This document shows, piece after piece, positions 1-8,636 of a stretch of 20,974 nucleotides of DNA. The DNA lies in the NCBI GenBank assembly GCA_036378735.1, contig DASUVX010000037.1, positions 1 through 20,974 of the forward strand. The letters are read 5' to 3'. The DNA is from GCA-003244245 sp036378735 (GTDB lineage: Bacteria; Actinomycetota; Actinomycetes; Mycobacteriales; Pseudonocardiaceae). The notes under the pieces are model-generated. The model had not been told where the DNA came from, did no database searches, and saw only the letters and a program-made list of their open reading frames with translations. Position 1 is the stretch's first letter. Each line of letters starts with the position of its first letter. The position numbers and the translations under genes were made by a program.

Positions 1-108
1 ACTCACCCGTTCGCCGCTCGTGTACCCCGAAGGGCCTTACCGCTCGACTTGCATGTGTTAAGCACGCCGCCAGCGTTCGTCCTGAGCCAGGATCAAACTC
101 TCCATTGA
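1..108 (-). rRNA. rrs: 16S ribosomal RNA, 5' end only (partial)
   Basis: Read on the minus strand, the left edge holds the universal 16S start: AGAGTTTGATCCTGGCTCAG at 101-82, followed by the actinobacterial GACGAACGCTGGCGGCGTGC and the first variable region. The variable region has the short UUCG-capped V1 hairpin typical of Pseudonocardiaceae (inference). The mature 5' end is placed near 108 by counting seven bases upstream of AGAGTTTGATC, as in E. coli. The gene continues beyond base 1, so only about 7% of it is visible. It is transcribed in the same direction as tyrS and the arg operon upstream. Confidence 0.97.
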
Positions 109-280
109 ATGCCTTCAACAGAAAACAACACCCACCCACAACAGGGCAAGCATCGCACTGATCACTAGCACTGATCACTAGCACAACAAACAACACAAAC
201 AAACATGGCACTAACAAAAATCAGCACACTGTTGAGTTCTCAAAGAACAAACACACACCATCACGAACCACCGAAACGGC
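109..280 (-). promoter_or_regulatory. pre-16S rRNA leader with boxA-like antitermination / processing element
   Basis: This stretch is unlike the rest of the window: it is rich in A and C on the plus strand (T and G in the transcript) and has no coding potential. At 251-231 the minus strand reads TTTGTTCTTTGAGAACTCAA, the conserved element found upstream of 16S genes in actinobacteria. Its core, 248-236, is a perfect dyad GTTCT-TTG-AGAAC. By family knowledge such leaders bind the Nus antitermination complex and carry one arm of the RNase III processing stem; the other arm would lie beyond the 16S 3' end, outside the window. A 13-bp tandem repeat sits at 155-180. Confidence 0.75.
155..180. repeat. 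13-bp perfect tandem duplication in the 16S leader
   Basis: The plus strand reads GCACTGATCACTA at 155-167 and again at 168-180, and a third copy starts (GCAC, 181-184) before diverging. TGATCA is itself palindromic. The repeat lies between the boxA-like element and the mature 16S 5' end, where leader length tolerates small duplications, so a slippage event is the simplest explanation. It could be used to tell rRNA operon copies apart. Confidence 0.85.
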
Positions 281-308
281 AGTTAGATCCGGGATGACTC
301 ACTGTCGA
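280..308 (-). promoter_or_regulatory. possible second (leader-proximal) rRNA promoter
   Basis: On the minus strand TCGACA (308-303) is separated by 17 bases from TAACTG (285-280). The -35 box matches TTGACA at five of six positions, but the -10 is poor. A transcript from here would start near 273, just ahead of the boxA-like element. Tandem promoters are common in actinobacterial rRNA operons, which is the main reason to list it. Confidence 0.25.
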
Positions 309-404
309 CTTACCCGACCCACCGACCCCTTGAGGCCTCTACGAACCGGGCGACCCATCGAGCTTACCAGCCTCCCGAGTGGGCCTCCCCGCGGCCCTGG
401 CCTT

Positions 405-431
405 GCTCTCAGTGCGGTTAACGCGCTGAGC
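405..431 (-). other. imperfect inverted repeat in the distal rRNA leader
   Basis: On the minus strand GCTCAG (431-426) can pair with CTGAGAGC (412-405) with one bulged A, and a GCG/CGC inner pairing surrounds a TTAAC loop. It lies about 25 bases downstream of the predicted start of the strong rRNA promoter. It could be a leader hairpin or processing structure. There is no T-run after it, so an intrinsic terminator is unlikely. Confidence 0.35.
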
Positions 432-462
432 GTCTCGTCCATTCCGCTGCGGGGCGAGGGAG

Positions 463-492
463 AAGGTACGGCCAGCGCACCAGAGAAGTCAA
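463..492 (-). promoter_or_regulatory. rRNA operon promoter
   Basis: On the minus strand TTGACT (492-487) is followed, after 18 bases, by TACCTT (468-463). The -35 box matches consensus at five of six positions, and the -10 fits the actinobacterial TAnnnT pattern. TTGACT is also the -35 I remember for the mycobacterial rRNA P1 promoter. Transcription would start near 456, giving a leader of about 350 bases before mature 16S. The promoter begins only 35 bases beyond the tyrS stop codon. Confidence 0.6.
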
Positions 493-495
493 ATC

Positions 496-507
496 GGCGT
501 GTCCGCC
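496..507 (-). terminator. short hairpin after tyrS, possible weak terminator
   Basis: The minus strand reads GGCG-GACA-CGCC (507-496) followed by GATTT, giving a 4-bp stem with a 4-base loop and a short T stretch. It is the only candidate terminator for the arg-mpg-tyrS transcript before the rRNA promoter, whose -35 box starts four bases further on. The plus-strand reading GGCGTGTCCGCC resembles the repeated units found after pheT. The stem is short and could be chance. Confidence 0.25.
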
Positions 508-527
508 AGCCGTACTGAGGGTCCGCG

Positions 528-1790
528 TCACTGAACCCGCACCCCAGCGGTATGGCGCCGACCACGTCGCAACACCAGCCACCCGCCAGGTAGCAGGTCC
601 GACTCGGTGGGTGTCCAGCCCTCATCCCCGATCTTGGTGTTGTTCACCGACGCGCCACCTTCCCGGACTGTGCGGCGCGCGGCGCCCTTGCTGTCGGCCA
701 GACCGCTGGCGACCAGCAGATCGACGATCGTGGGCCGGTCAGCCAGCAGCACCTTTCCGGTGGGAGCCTGCGCCATGGCGGCATCCAGCGTGCGCTCATC
801 CAGATCTCGCAACTCTCCCTGACCGAACAGCGCCCGGCTGGCGGAAGCGGCACGGCGGGCCTCCTCCGGACCGTGTACCAGGGCGGTGATCTCCGCAGCC
901 AGCACCCGCTGCGCCTCCCGAGCGTGCGGTCGTTCGATCGTGCGTCGCTCCAGGTCTGCGATGTCGTCTCGGGATAGGTCGGTGAACACCTTGAGGTAGC
1001 CGACCACATCCCGGTCGTCGGCGTTGATCCAGAACTGGTAAAAGGCGTACGGGCTGGTCAGATCGGGGTCCAACCAGATTGAACCGCCTTCGGTCTTGCC
1101 GAATTTGGTGCCGTCGGCCTTGGTGATCAGTGGGGTGGCCAGTGCGTGCACGCCGCGCTGCTCGACCCGATGAATGAGATCCACGCCAGCAGTGAAGTTG
1201 CCCCATTGGTCGCTGCCGCCGATCTGCAGCATGCAGCCGTAGCGCCGGTAGAGCTCGAGGTAGTCCAGAGCCTGCAGGAGTTGGTAGCTGAACTCGGTGA
1301 AACTGATTCCTGCGTCCGAGTGCAACCGCGCGCTCACCGCCTCCTTGGCGAGCATCCGGTTCACCCGGAAGTGTTTGCCAACGTCGCGGAGGAAATCGAT
1401 GGTGAGCAGCGGCTGGGTCCAATCCAGGTTGTTCACCATGGCGGCCGGGTACGGCCCCGCGAAATCGAGGTAAGGCTCGATCTGAGCACGGATCCGCTCC
1501 ACCCAACCTGCAACGACATCCTTGGTGTTGAGCACCCGCTCAGCGGTCGGCTTGGGGTCCCCGATCAGCCCGGTAGCGCCACCGACGAGCCCCAGCGGCC
1601 GGTGACCGGCGCGTTGGAACCGGCGCAGGGTCAGGATCTGCACCAAGTGGCCAAGATGCAGGCTCGGTGCGGTGGGGTCGAACCCGCAGTACAACGTGAT
1701 CGAGCCGGCGTCGCAGTCGCGGCGTAGCGCGTCGAGGTCGGTGCTCTGCGCGATCAGACCGCGCCAGGTCAGCTCGTCGAGGATGTGCAC
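528..1790 (-). CDS. tyrS: Tyrosine--tRNA ligase
   Basis: This cytoplasmic class I aminoacyl-tRNA synthetase charges tRNA-Tyr with tyrosine using ATP. The protein is 420 aa, the usual TyrRS length. The HIGH-type signature is HLGH at residues 45-48, and the KMSKS-equivalent KFGKT is at 229-233, as in other bacterial TyrRS. GGSDQWGN near residue 191 is the tyrosine-binding region, and an S4-type RNA-binding domain occupies the last ~70 residues. I chose the GTG at 1790 because GAGGAGG lies just upstream and the protein then begins MHILDELTWRGL, as in homologues. An ATG at 1814 would add eight residues and overlap mpg. The gene follows mpg by 13 bases and is the last protein gene before the rRNA promoter. 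Confidence 0.96.
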   Translation of the reverse strand: MHILDELTWRGLIAQSTDLDALRRDCDAGSITLYCGFDPTAPSLHLGHLVQILTLRRFQRAGHRPLGLVGGATGLIGDPKPTAERVLNTKDVVAGWVERIRAQIEPYLDFAGPYPAAMVNNLDWTQPLLTIDFLRDVGKHFRVNRMLAKEAVSARLHSDAGISFTEFSYQLLQALDYLELYRRYGCMLQIGGSDQWGNFTAGVDLIHRVEQRGVHALATPLITKADGTKFGKTEGGSIWLDPDLTSPYAFYQFWINADDRDVVGYLKVFTDLSRDDIADLERRTIERPHAREAQRVLAAEITALVHGPEEARRAASASRALFGQGELRDLDERTLDAAMAQAPTGKVLLADRPTIVDLLVASGLADSKGAARRTVREGGASVNNTKIGDEGWTPTESDLLPGGWLVLRRGRRHTAGVRVQ

Positions 1791-1803
1791 TCCCACCTCC
1801 TCA

Positions 1804-2433
1804 TCATCCCGCACGCGCCTCGCTGGCTATCCGATGCCGGCGGTAGGCAGATACCGCAGGGCTGCCGCGCACCCAGAACCGCCAGGGCCGGTCGTGCGCG
1901 GCCGCGACCCCGACTCGTGGTCCGGTGCAGACCTGTTCGGCAGGGACCGGATCGCCAGGCAGCAGCCGCACCGGCGACGACGGATCGACGAGATCGAGGC
2001 CGTTGTGCTCCCGACCCAGGCCGAGCAGTCTCGCCAGCCGGGCAGGCCCGCGAGCGAGCTCGGCGTCAGATCGTGCGGTGGGCCGGCGCAGTTTGGCGAC
2101 AGCATGGCCGGAGACGACCTCAGCAGCACGTAACAGCACCGCGCCGGGTTCCCCGTCGGGCAGGCAGGAGATGTTCGCGCAGAAGTGCATCCCGTAAACG
2201 AAATAGACGTACAGATGCCCTGGTGGGCCGAACATCACGGCGTTGCGTGCGGTGCGGCCCCGGTAGGAATGCGCCGCGGGGTCGTCGGCACCGCGATAGG
2301 CCTCCAGCTCGACGAGGCGGATCACCACCCGCCCATCCCGGCCATCGGCGACCAGCCGGCAGCCCAGCAGCAGCCGAGCAGCTGGCAGGACGTCCACCGC
2401 GAGACGCTCGCGCTGGAAGGTCGCCAGCGTCAC
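1804..2433 (-). CDS. mpg: DNA-3-methyladenine glycosylase (AAG/MPG family)
   Basis: This base-excision-repair enzyme removes alkylated purines such as 3-methyladenine by cleaving the N-glycosidic bond. The 209 aa match the family length. Visible landmarks align with human AAG: VELEAY at residues 41-46, where E44 corresponds to catalytic E125 and Y46 to the intercalation-site Y127; AAHS with H55 corresponding to H136; the core GHLYVYFVYGMHFCANIS at 72-89; and RRPT at 117-120. The start is GTG, overlapping the argH stop in the four bases GTGA, which implies translational coupling. Its place between argH and tyrS is known actinobacterial context; a functional tie to arginine synthesis is not evident. 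Confidence 0.93.
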   Translation of the reverse strand: MTLATFQRERLAVDVLPAARLLLGCRLVADGRDGRVVIRLVELEAYRGADDPAAHSYRGRTARNAVMFGPPGHLYVYFVYGMHFCANISCLPDGEPGAVLLRAAEVVSGHAVAKLRRPTARSDAELARGPARLARLLGLGREHNGLDLVDPSSPVRLLPGDPVPAEQVCTGPRVGVAAAHDRPWRFWVRGSPAVSAYRRHRIASEARAG

Positions 2434-3826
2434 GCGGTGATCCAGTTGCGGTGCTCACTGACGGCATGCCGAGCGCGCTGCAGCTGCTCGGCGACGCGTT
2501 CCGGCGCGGTGCCGCCGTAGGCGTCGCGGGAACCGATCGACCCGGCGACGTTGAGGACCCGGCGGACGTCCACGGTGAGCTCCGGGTGTACGGCGGCGAG
2601 CTCCATCTCGGACAGCTCGGCCAGCCCGACACCGCGGGACTCGGCCAGCCGTACGCAGGCGCCCGCGGCCTGGTGTGCGGTGCGGAACGGCACGCCCTGG
2701 CGGGCCAGCCACTCGGCAAGGTCGGTGGCCAGGGTGAACCCAGCTGGGGCCAGTTCGGCGAGCCGGTCGGTCTGGAAGGTCAGGGTGGCGATCATCCCAG
2801 CCATCGCCGGCAGCAGCAGTTCGAGCTGGTCGACCGAATCGAACAGCGGTTCCTTGTCTTCTTGCAGGTCCCGGTTGTAGGCCAGCGGTTGCGCCTTGAG
2901 CGTGGCCAGCAGCCCGGTGAGGTTGCCGATCAGCCTGCCGGCCTTGCCTCGTGCCAGTTCGGCCACATCGGGGTTCTTCTTCTGCGGCATGATCGAACTG
3001 CCGGTTGAGTAGGCGTCATCCAGCTCGACGTAGCCGAACTCGGCGGTCGACCAAAGGATGATCTCCTCGGCGATTCGCGATAGGTCGACGGCCAGCATGG
3101 CGAGCACGAACGCAGCCTCGGCGGCGAAATCTCGCGAGGCCGTGCCGTCGATCGAGTTCTCCACCGGCGCATCGAAGCCGAGTTCAGTGGCCACCGCGGC
3201 CGGGTCCAGTCCGAGCGACGAGCCGGCCAGCGCACCCGAGCCGTAAGGCGAGACCCCGGCCCGCGCATCCCAATCCCGCAGCCGCTCGACGTCGCGCAGC
3301 AGGGCCTGAGCATGCGCACCAAGGTGGTGGGAAAGCAGCACGGGCTGGGCGTGCTGCAGGTGGGTGCGGCCCGGCATGGGGGCGTCGGGGTAGGTCTGCG
3401 CCTGGTCGAGCAGGGCGTCGATCACCGCCAGGGTGCCGGTGGCGATCCGCCGAGCCGCGTCGCGTAACCACATCCGCAGCAGGGTGGCGACCTGATCGTT
3501 ACGGGAACGACCGGCACGCAGACGACCACCCAGATCAGGTCCGGCGCGCTCGATCAGGCCACGCTCCAGCGCAGTGTGCACGTCCTCATCTTCAGGTACG
3601 GGAACGAACGCACCGGAGTCGACGTCGGTGTCGAGCCGGTCCAACGCGTCGAGCATCGCGGCCAGCTCACTTTGGTTGAGCAGGCCGGCATCATGCAGTA
3701 CACGGGCGTGCGCGCGGGAACCGCGAATGTCGTAGCGGGCCAGCCGCCAGTCGAAGTGTGTTGAGGCGCTCAGCGCGGTGAGGGCATCAGCGGGTTTCTC
3801 GCTGAACCGGCCACCCCAGAGCCCGC

Positions 3827-3830
<4 letters not shown>
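2430..3830 (-). CDS. argH: Argininosuccinate lyase
   Basis: This enzyme catalyses the last step of arginine synthesis: argininosuccinate is split into arginine and fumarate. The fumarase/aspartase-superfamily signature GSSIMPQKKNPD is at residues 277-288 and carries the catalytic serine. THLQHAQP near 156-163 holds the conserved histidine region. I chose the GTG at 3830: it overlaps the argG stop as GTGA, has GGGAG eight bases upstream, and gives a 466-aa protein starting MSGLWGGRF, like homologues. A longer reading from 3896 would add 22 residues encoded within argG and is unlikely. The downstream end overlaps mpg by four bases. Confidence 0.96.
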
Positions 3831-5041
<1,211 letters not shown>

Positions 5042-5070
5042 GTGTCCTCCTTCGGTTGGACCCGTCAGTG

Positions 5071-5096
5071 GGAATGCGACTTATAGCTCGCATCCC
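5071..5096 (-). promoter_or_regulatory. hairpin/dyad over a -10-like hexamer upstream of argG
   Basis: On the minus strand GGGATGCGA (5096-5088) pairs with TCGCATTCC (5079-5071), a 9-bp stem with one G-U pair and an 8-base loop. The loop region carries TATAAG (5085-5080), five of six matches to the -10 consensus. I see no matching -35. The site could be an operator (possibly for ArgR) over an internal argGH promoter, or an RNA hairpin in the argR-argG spacer. The arm spacing does not fit the ARG box seen before argC. No T-run follows, so a terminator is unlikely. Confidence 0.45.
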
Positions 5097-5099
5097 TAC

Positions 5100-5579
5100 T
5101 CACGGGTGCGCCAGCGCCTCGATCCGGTGGGCGAGTTGGTCTCCGGTGAGCGGTTCCCGAGCGACGACCAGGATGGTGTCATCGCCGGCGAGAGTGCCGA
5201 CCACCTCGGGCAGCGCCGCCCGATCCAGGGCACTGGCGACGAAATGGGCCGCCCCGGGCGGCGTGCGCAGTACTGCGAGGTTGCCGCTGGCGCCGGTGGA
5301 GACGAGTAGCTCGGACAGCACCCGGGTGAGCCGTGCGGTGCCGCCGGCCACCGCGCGCACCGGGCTGCCGTCCTCGGGGATGACGTACACGGGCGCCCCA
5401 CTGTTCACGCCCCGTAGCTTCACCGCGCCGAGCTCGTCGAGGTCCCGGGACAGCGTGGCTTGGGTGACCTCGATGCCTTCACCGGCGAGCAGGGCGGCCA
5501 GCTCCGTCTGGCTGTGCACCATACGGTGGGTCACCAGTTCGACGATGCGAGCCTGCCGGCCAGCTCGGGTGGATGTCAT
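5100..5579 (-). CDS. argR: Arginine repressor ArgR
   Basis: This arginine-sensing transcription factor forms hexamers that bind ARG boxes and repress arginine biosynthesis genes. The 159-aa protein has the N-terminal winged helix-turn-helix, with SQTELAALL at residues 23-31 and the recognition-helix motif TLSRDLDEL at 42-50. The C-terminal oligomerisation and arginine-binding domain carries the signature GTLAGDDTI at 128-136. The ATG at 5579 overlaps the argF stop as ATGA and has GGAG upstream. A reading from 5669 would add 30 residues lying within argF and is rejected. Because it is encoded inside its own target operon, autoregulation is likely (inference). Confidence 0.95.
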   Translation of the reverse strand: MTSTRAGRQARIVELVTHRMVHSQTELAALLAGEGIEVTQATLSRDLDELGAVKLRGVNSGAPVYVIPEDGSPVRAVAGGTARLTRVLSELLVSTGASGNLAVLRTPPGAAHFVASALDRAALPEVVGTLAGDDTILVVAREPLTGDQLAHRIEALAHP

Positions 5580-6535
5580 ATCGCCCGCTCCGAACCCAGT
5601 CGAACCGGGTCGAGCAACCAAGTCAGCAGGGCTTTCTGCGCGTGGAGCCGGTTCTCGGCCTCGTCCCACACCGCGCTGGCCGGACCGTCGATCACCTCGT
5701 CGGTGATCTCGGCCCCCCGGTGCGCGGGAAGGCAGTGCAGCACGGTGACCTTCTTGGAACCATCGCCGGACGCGCGAGCCAGCAGCTCGGCGTTGATCTG
5801 CAGCGGCCGGAACAGGGTGAGGCGATCGAGCCCGTCGCTGTCCTGGCCCATCGAAGTCCAGGTGTCGGTCACCAGGACGTCGGCGCCGTCGACGGCAACA
5901 CGCGCGTCGGCGAGCACGGTGGCGCTGCCACCGGTCTGCGCGGCGCGGTGTTTGGCCGCGAGCAGCACCTCCGGTACCGGCTGGAAGCTTGGCGGAGCGG
6001 CGATCCGGATGTGCAACCCGGCGGTGGTCCCGCCGAGTAGCAGGGAGTGCGCCATGTTATTCGCCCCGTCGCCGAGGTAGGTCAGCGTGAGACCGGCCAG
6101 CCGACCGTGCCGCTCTCGGATGGTCTGCAGGTCGGCGAGCACCTGGCAGGGATGAAACTCGTCGGTGAGTGCGTTGACCACCGGCACCCGGGAGACACTA
6201 GCCATAGCGTCGAGGCGGCGCTGCGCGGACGTGCGCCAGACCACGGCGTCGGCATAGCGGGACAGCATCCGCGAAGTGTCCTCGATGGTCTCCCCCCGAC
6301 CCAGCTGCGTCGCGGCCGCGTCGATGATCACTGGGTTGCCGCCGAGTTGGGCGATGCCGATCTGGAAGGACAGCCGGGTCCGCGTCGAGCTCTTCTCGAA
6401 GATCACCGCGATGGATCGCGGGCCGGCCAGCGGGCTGCGACCGAGCGGGTTGGCTTTGAACTCGTCAGCCAGGTCGAGGATATCCCGCTGCTCGGTTGGG
6501 GTCAGATCGTCATCGCGTAGGAAATGTCTGGGCAT
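5576..6535 (-). CDS. argF: Ornithine carbamoyltransferase
   Basis: This enzyme transfers the carbamoyl group from carbamoyl phosphate to ornithine, making citrulline. It is 319 aa, with the carbamoyl-phosphate loop STRTR at residues 50-54 and the conserved HPCQ at 128-131. The ornithine-side motifs DTWTSMGQ and HCLPAHRG follow in the C-terminal half, and HCLP is characteristic of OTCases as against aspartate carbamoyltransferases. It starts two bases after the argD stop codon (TAGGGATG) and its own stop overlaps argR in ATGA, which suggests tight coupling. Confidence 0.97.
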   Translation of the reverse strand: MPRHFLRDDDLTPTEQRDILDLADEFKANPLGRSPLAGPRSIAVIFEKSSTRTRLSFQIGIAQLGGNPVIIDAAATQLGRGETIEDTSRMLSRYADAVVWRTSAQRRLDAMASVSRVPVVNALTDEFHPCQVLADLQTIRERHGRLAGLTLTYLGDGANNMAHSLLLGGTTAGLHIRIAAPPSFQPVPEVLLAAKHRAAQTGGSATVLADARVAVDGADVLVTDTWTSMGQDSDGLDRLTLFRPLQINAELLARASGDGSKKVTVLHCLPAHRGAEITDEVIDGPASAVWDEAENRLHAQKALLTWLLDPVRLGSERAI

Positions 6536-6537
6536 CC

Positions 6538-7716
6538 CTACTGCACCCCATCCAGGATCGCGGGTAAGGCACCGGTGAACTCCTGTGCCTGGGTCTCGGT
6601 GAGCACCAGCGGCGGGGCGAGCCGGACCCGGTCCGGCACAGCTGCATTGACCAGGAAGCCGGCCTGCCGCGCGGCTGTGACCACTGCCGGGGCGACCGGC
6701 GAGGTCAGGCCGACCCCGATGAGCAGGCCCGCGGCGCTCACCGACCCGACGAGCGGGTGTCGCAGCGCGGTGATCTCGGCGGCGATCTCCTTACCGAGCC
6801 GGGCGGCGTGGTCGAGCAACCCGTCCGCCGCGATGGTGCGCAGCACGGCCAGCGCGGCCGCGCAGCACACCGGGTTGCCGCCGAGCGTGCTGCCGTGCTG
6901 GCCGGGTTGCAGCAACTGCGCGGCCGAGCCGATGCCGATACATGCCCCGATCGGCAGCCCACCGCCCAGCCCTTTGGCGACCGTCACCACGTCGGGAACC
7001 ACGCCCACGGACTGGTGGGCGAACCAGGTGCCGGTCCGACCGATACCGGTCTGGACCTCGTCGAGCACCAGCAGCGCGCCCTTCGCCGCGGTGATCTCCC
7101 GAGCGGCTTGCAGGTAACCTTCCGGCGGGATCACCACACCGTTCTCCCCCTGGATCGGCTCCAGGAACACCGCGGCGGTGTCGGTGTCTACCACCGACTC
7201 CAGCGCCGCGGGGTCACCGTAGGGCACGAAAACCACGCCGGGCGGCATCGGCTGGAACGGATCCCGTTTGGCGGGCTGCCCGGTGAGCGCAAGCGCCCCC
7301 ATGGTGCGGCCGTGGAACGCGCCCTCGGTGGAGACGATCGTCGGCCGGCTGGTCCGCCGGGCGATCTTGAATGCGACCTCGTTGGCCTCCGCGCCGGAGT
7401 TGCCGAACAGCACCCGCCCCGACCCGGTCGCGCCGAGCAGGTCAAGCAGCATCTCGGCGAGGGTGATGGCCGGCTCGGTGAGAAAGAAGTTCGACACCTG
7501 TCCGAGAGTGCTGATCTGCTCGGTGACAGCGTTCACCACGGCTGGGTGGGCGTGGCCCAATGCGTTCACCGCGACCCCGCCGAGCAGATCCAGGTAACGC
7601 CGGCCGTCCACATCCCACACCTCGGCGCCGGCACCACGGATCAAGGCCAGGGAAGGTGTTCCGTAATTGGCCATCAAGGCGGCTTCCCAGCGACGCTGAT
7701 AATCCGCGGTTGGCAT
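6538..7716 (-). CDS. argD: Acetylornithine aminotransferase
   Basis: This PLP-dependent class III aminotransferase converts N-acetylglutamate semialdehyde to N-acetylornithine with glutamate as amino donor. The 392-aa protein has the cofactor-contact region GNSGAEANE near 105-113, the LDEVQTGIGRTG stretch at 218-229, and the PLP-binding lysine K248 in AKGLGGG. The open frame runs far upstream, but the ATG at 7716 fits best. It shares one base with the argB stop (TGATG), has GAGGAG upstream, and gives the usual N-terminus. It could also serve in lysine synthesis as DapC, as known for some ArgD proteins. Confidence 0.96.
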   Translation of the reverse strand: MPTADYQRRWEAALMANYGTPSLALIRGAGAEVWDVDGRRYLDLLGGVAVNALGHAHPAVVNAVTEQISTLGQVSNFFLTEPAITLAEMLLDLLGATGSGRVLFGNSGAEANEVAFKIARRTSRPTIVSTEGAFHGRTMGALALTGQPAKRDPFQPMPPGVVFVPYGDPAALESVVDTDTAAVFLEPIQGENGVVIPPEGYLQAAREITAAKGALLVLDEVQTGIGRTGTWFAHQSVGVVPDVVTVAKGLGGGLPIGACIGIGSAAQLLQPGQHGSTLGGNPVCCAAALAVLRTIAADGLLDHAARLGKEIAAEITALRHPLVGSVSAAGLLIGVGLTSPVAPAVVTAARQAGFLVNAAVPDRVRLAPPLVLTETQAQEFTGALPAILDGVQ

Positions 7717-8636
7717 CAAGCGTCTCCTCTCTGGGGTCCTTCCGCTGAGCCGACCGGCCCGCCCACCACCATGGTGCCGACCCCTTCGGTGGTGAAGACT
7801 TCGAGCAGCACCGAATGCTCCACTCGGCCGTCGATCACGTGAGCCTGCGCCACCCCGCCGCGGACTGCGCGCAGGCAGGCTTCCATCTTCGGCACCATCC
7901 CGGCGGACAGCCCCGGCAACAGCCGCTCCAACTGGTCCGCGGTGACTTCCGACAGCAGGCTGGAGCGGTCCGGCCAGTCGGTGTAGAGCCCCTCGACGTC
8001 GGTGAGCATGACGAGCTTGTCGGCGCCCAAAGCAACCGCTAACGCTGCGGCAGCGGTGTCGGCGTTGATGTTGTGCACCACCCCGTCGGCGTCCGGGGCC
8101 AACCCGGATACCACCGGGATACGCCCGGCGTTGATGATGTCGAGTACCGCGGCGGGGTTCACCGCCACCACGTCGCCGACCAGGCCCACGTCGACCTGCT
8201 GACCGTTCACCGTGGCGGTGCGCCGGGCAGCGGTGAACAGGTGCGCGTCCTCGCCGGAAATGCCGACCGCGAACGGTCCCTGTGCATTGATCAACCCGAC
8301 GAGTTCCCTGCCCACCTGGCCGAACAACACCATGCGCACCACGTCGATGGTCTCCGGGGTGGTGACTCGCAAGCCGCCGCGGAACTCCTCGGCGATGCCC
8401 AGCCGGTCCAGCATGGCGTTGATCTGCGGGCCGCCACCGTGCACCACCGCGGGACACAACCCGGCCAACCGCAGAAAGACCATGTCCTGCGCGAAGGCCT
8501 GCCTGAGCTTGTCGTCCAGCATCGCGTGGCCGCCGTATTTGATCACAACGGTGGCGCCATGGAAACGCTGCAACCACGGCAGGGCCTCGGTGAGCACCGC
8601 GGCCTTCTGCGCCGCTGTCTCGATACGGGTGGTCAT
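7716..8636 (-). CDS. argB: Acetylglutamate kinase
   Basis: This enzyme phosphorylates N-acetylglutamate with ATP and is usually the arginine-feedback-inhibited step. The 306-aa protein belongs to the amino-acid kinase family: VIKYGGHAM at residues 31-39 is the ATP-site lysine and glycine loop, and VVHGGGPQIN is the substrate-binding loop. An N-terminal helix (about residues 5-25) precedes the kinase core; in arginine-sensitive hexameric enzymes this helix carries the allosteric interface, so feedback control is probable. The start overlaps the argJ stop as ATGA, and the stop shares a base with the argD start. Confidence 0.96.
   Translation of the reverse strand: MTTRIETAAQKAAVLTEALPWLQRFHGATVVIKYGGHAMLDDKLRQAFAQDMVFLRLAGLCPAVVHGGGPQINAMLDRLGIAEEFRGGLRVTTPETIDVVRMVLFGQVGRELVGLINAQGPFAVGISGEDAHLFTAARRTATVNGQQVDVGLVGDVVAVNPAAVLDIINAGRIPVVSGLAPDADGVVHNINADTAAAALAVALGADKLVMLTDVEGLYTDWPDRSSLLSEVTADQLERLLPGLSAGMVPKMEACLRAVRGGVAQAHVIDGRVEHSVLLEVFTTEGVGTMVVGGPVGSAEGPQRGDA

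Noticed and set aside
1099..1113. KFGKT instead of KMSKS in TyrRS as a possible defect
   Set aside because: KFGK(S/T) is the standard form of this signature in bacterial TyrRS, so nothing is unusual.
1785..3008. Plus-strand open frame of 407 codons opposite mpg and argH
   Set aside because: The translation is rich in Arg, Gly and Pro as expected from the complementary strand of GC-rich genes; no recognisable domain.
7717..8577. Upstream extension of the argD frame giving 679 residues
   Set aside because: The extra sequence lies inside argB in another frame and is Arg/Gly-rich. The ATG at 7716 with GAGGAG and the one-base overlap gives the normal ArgD length.
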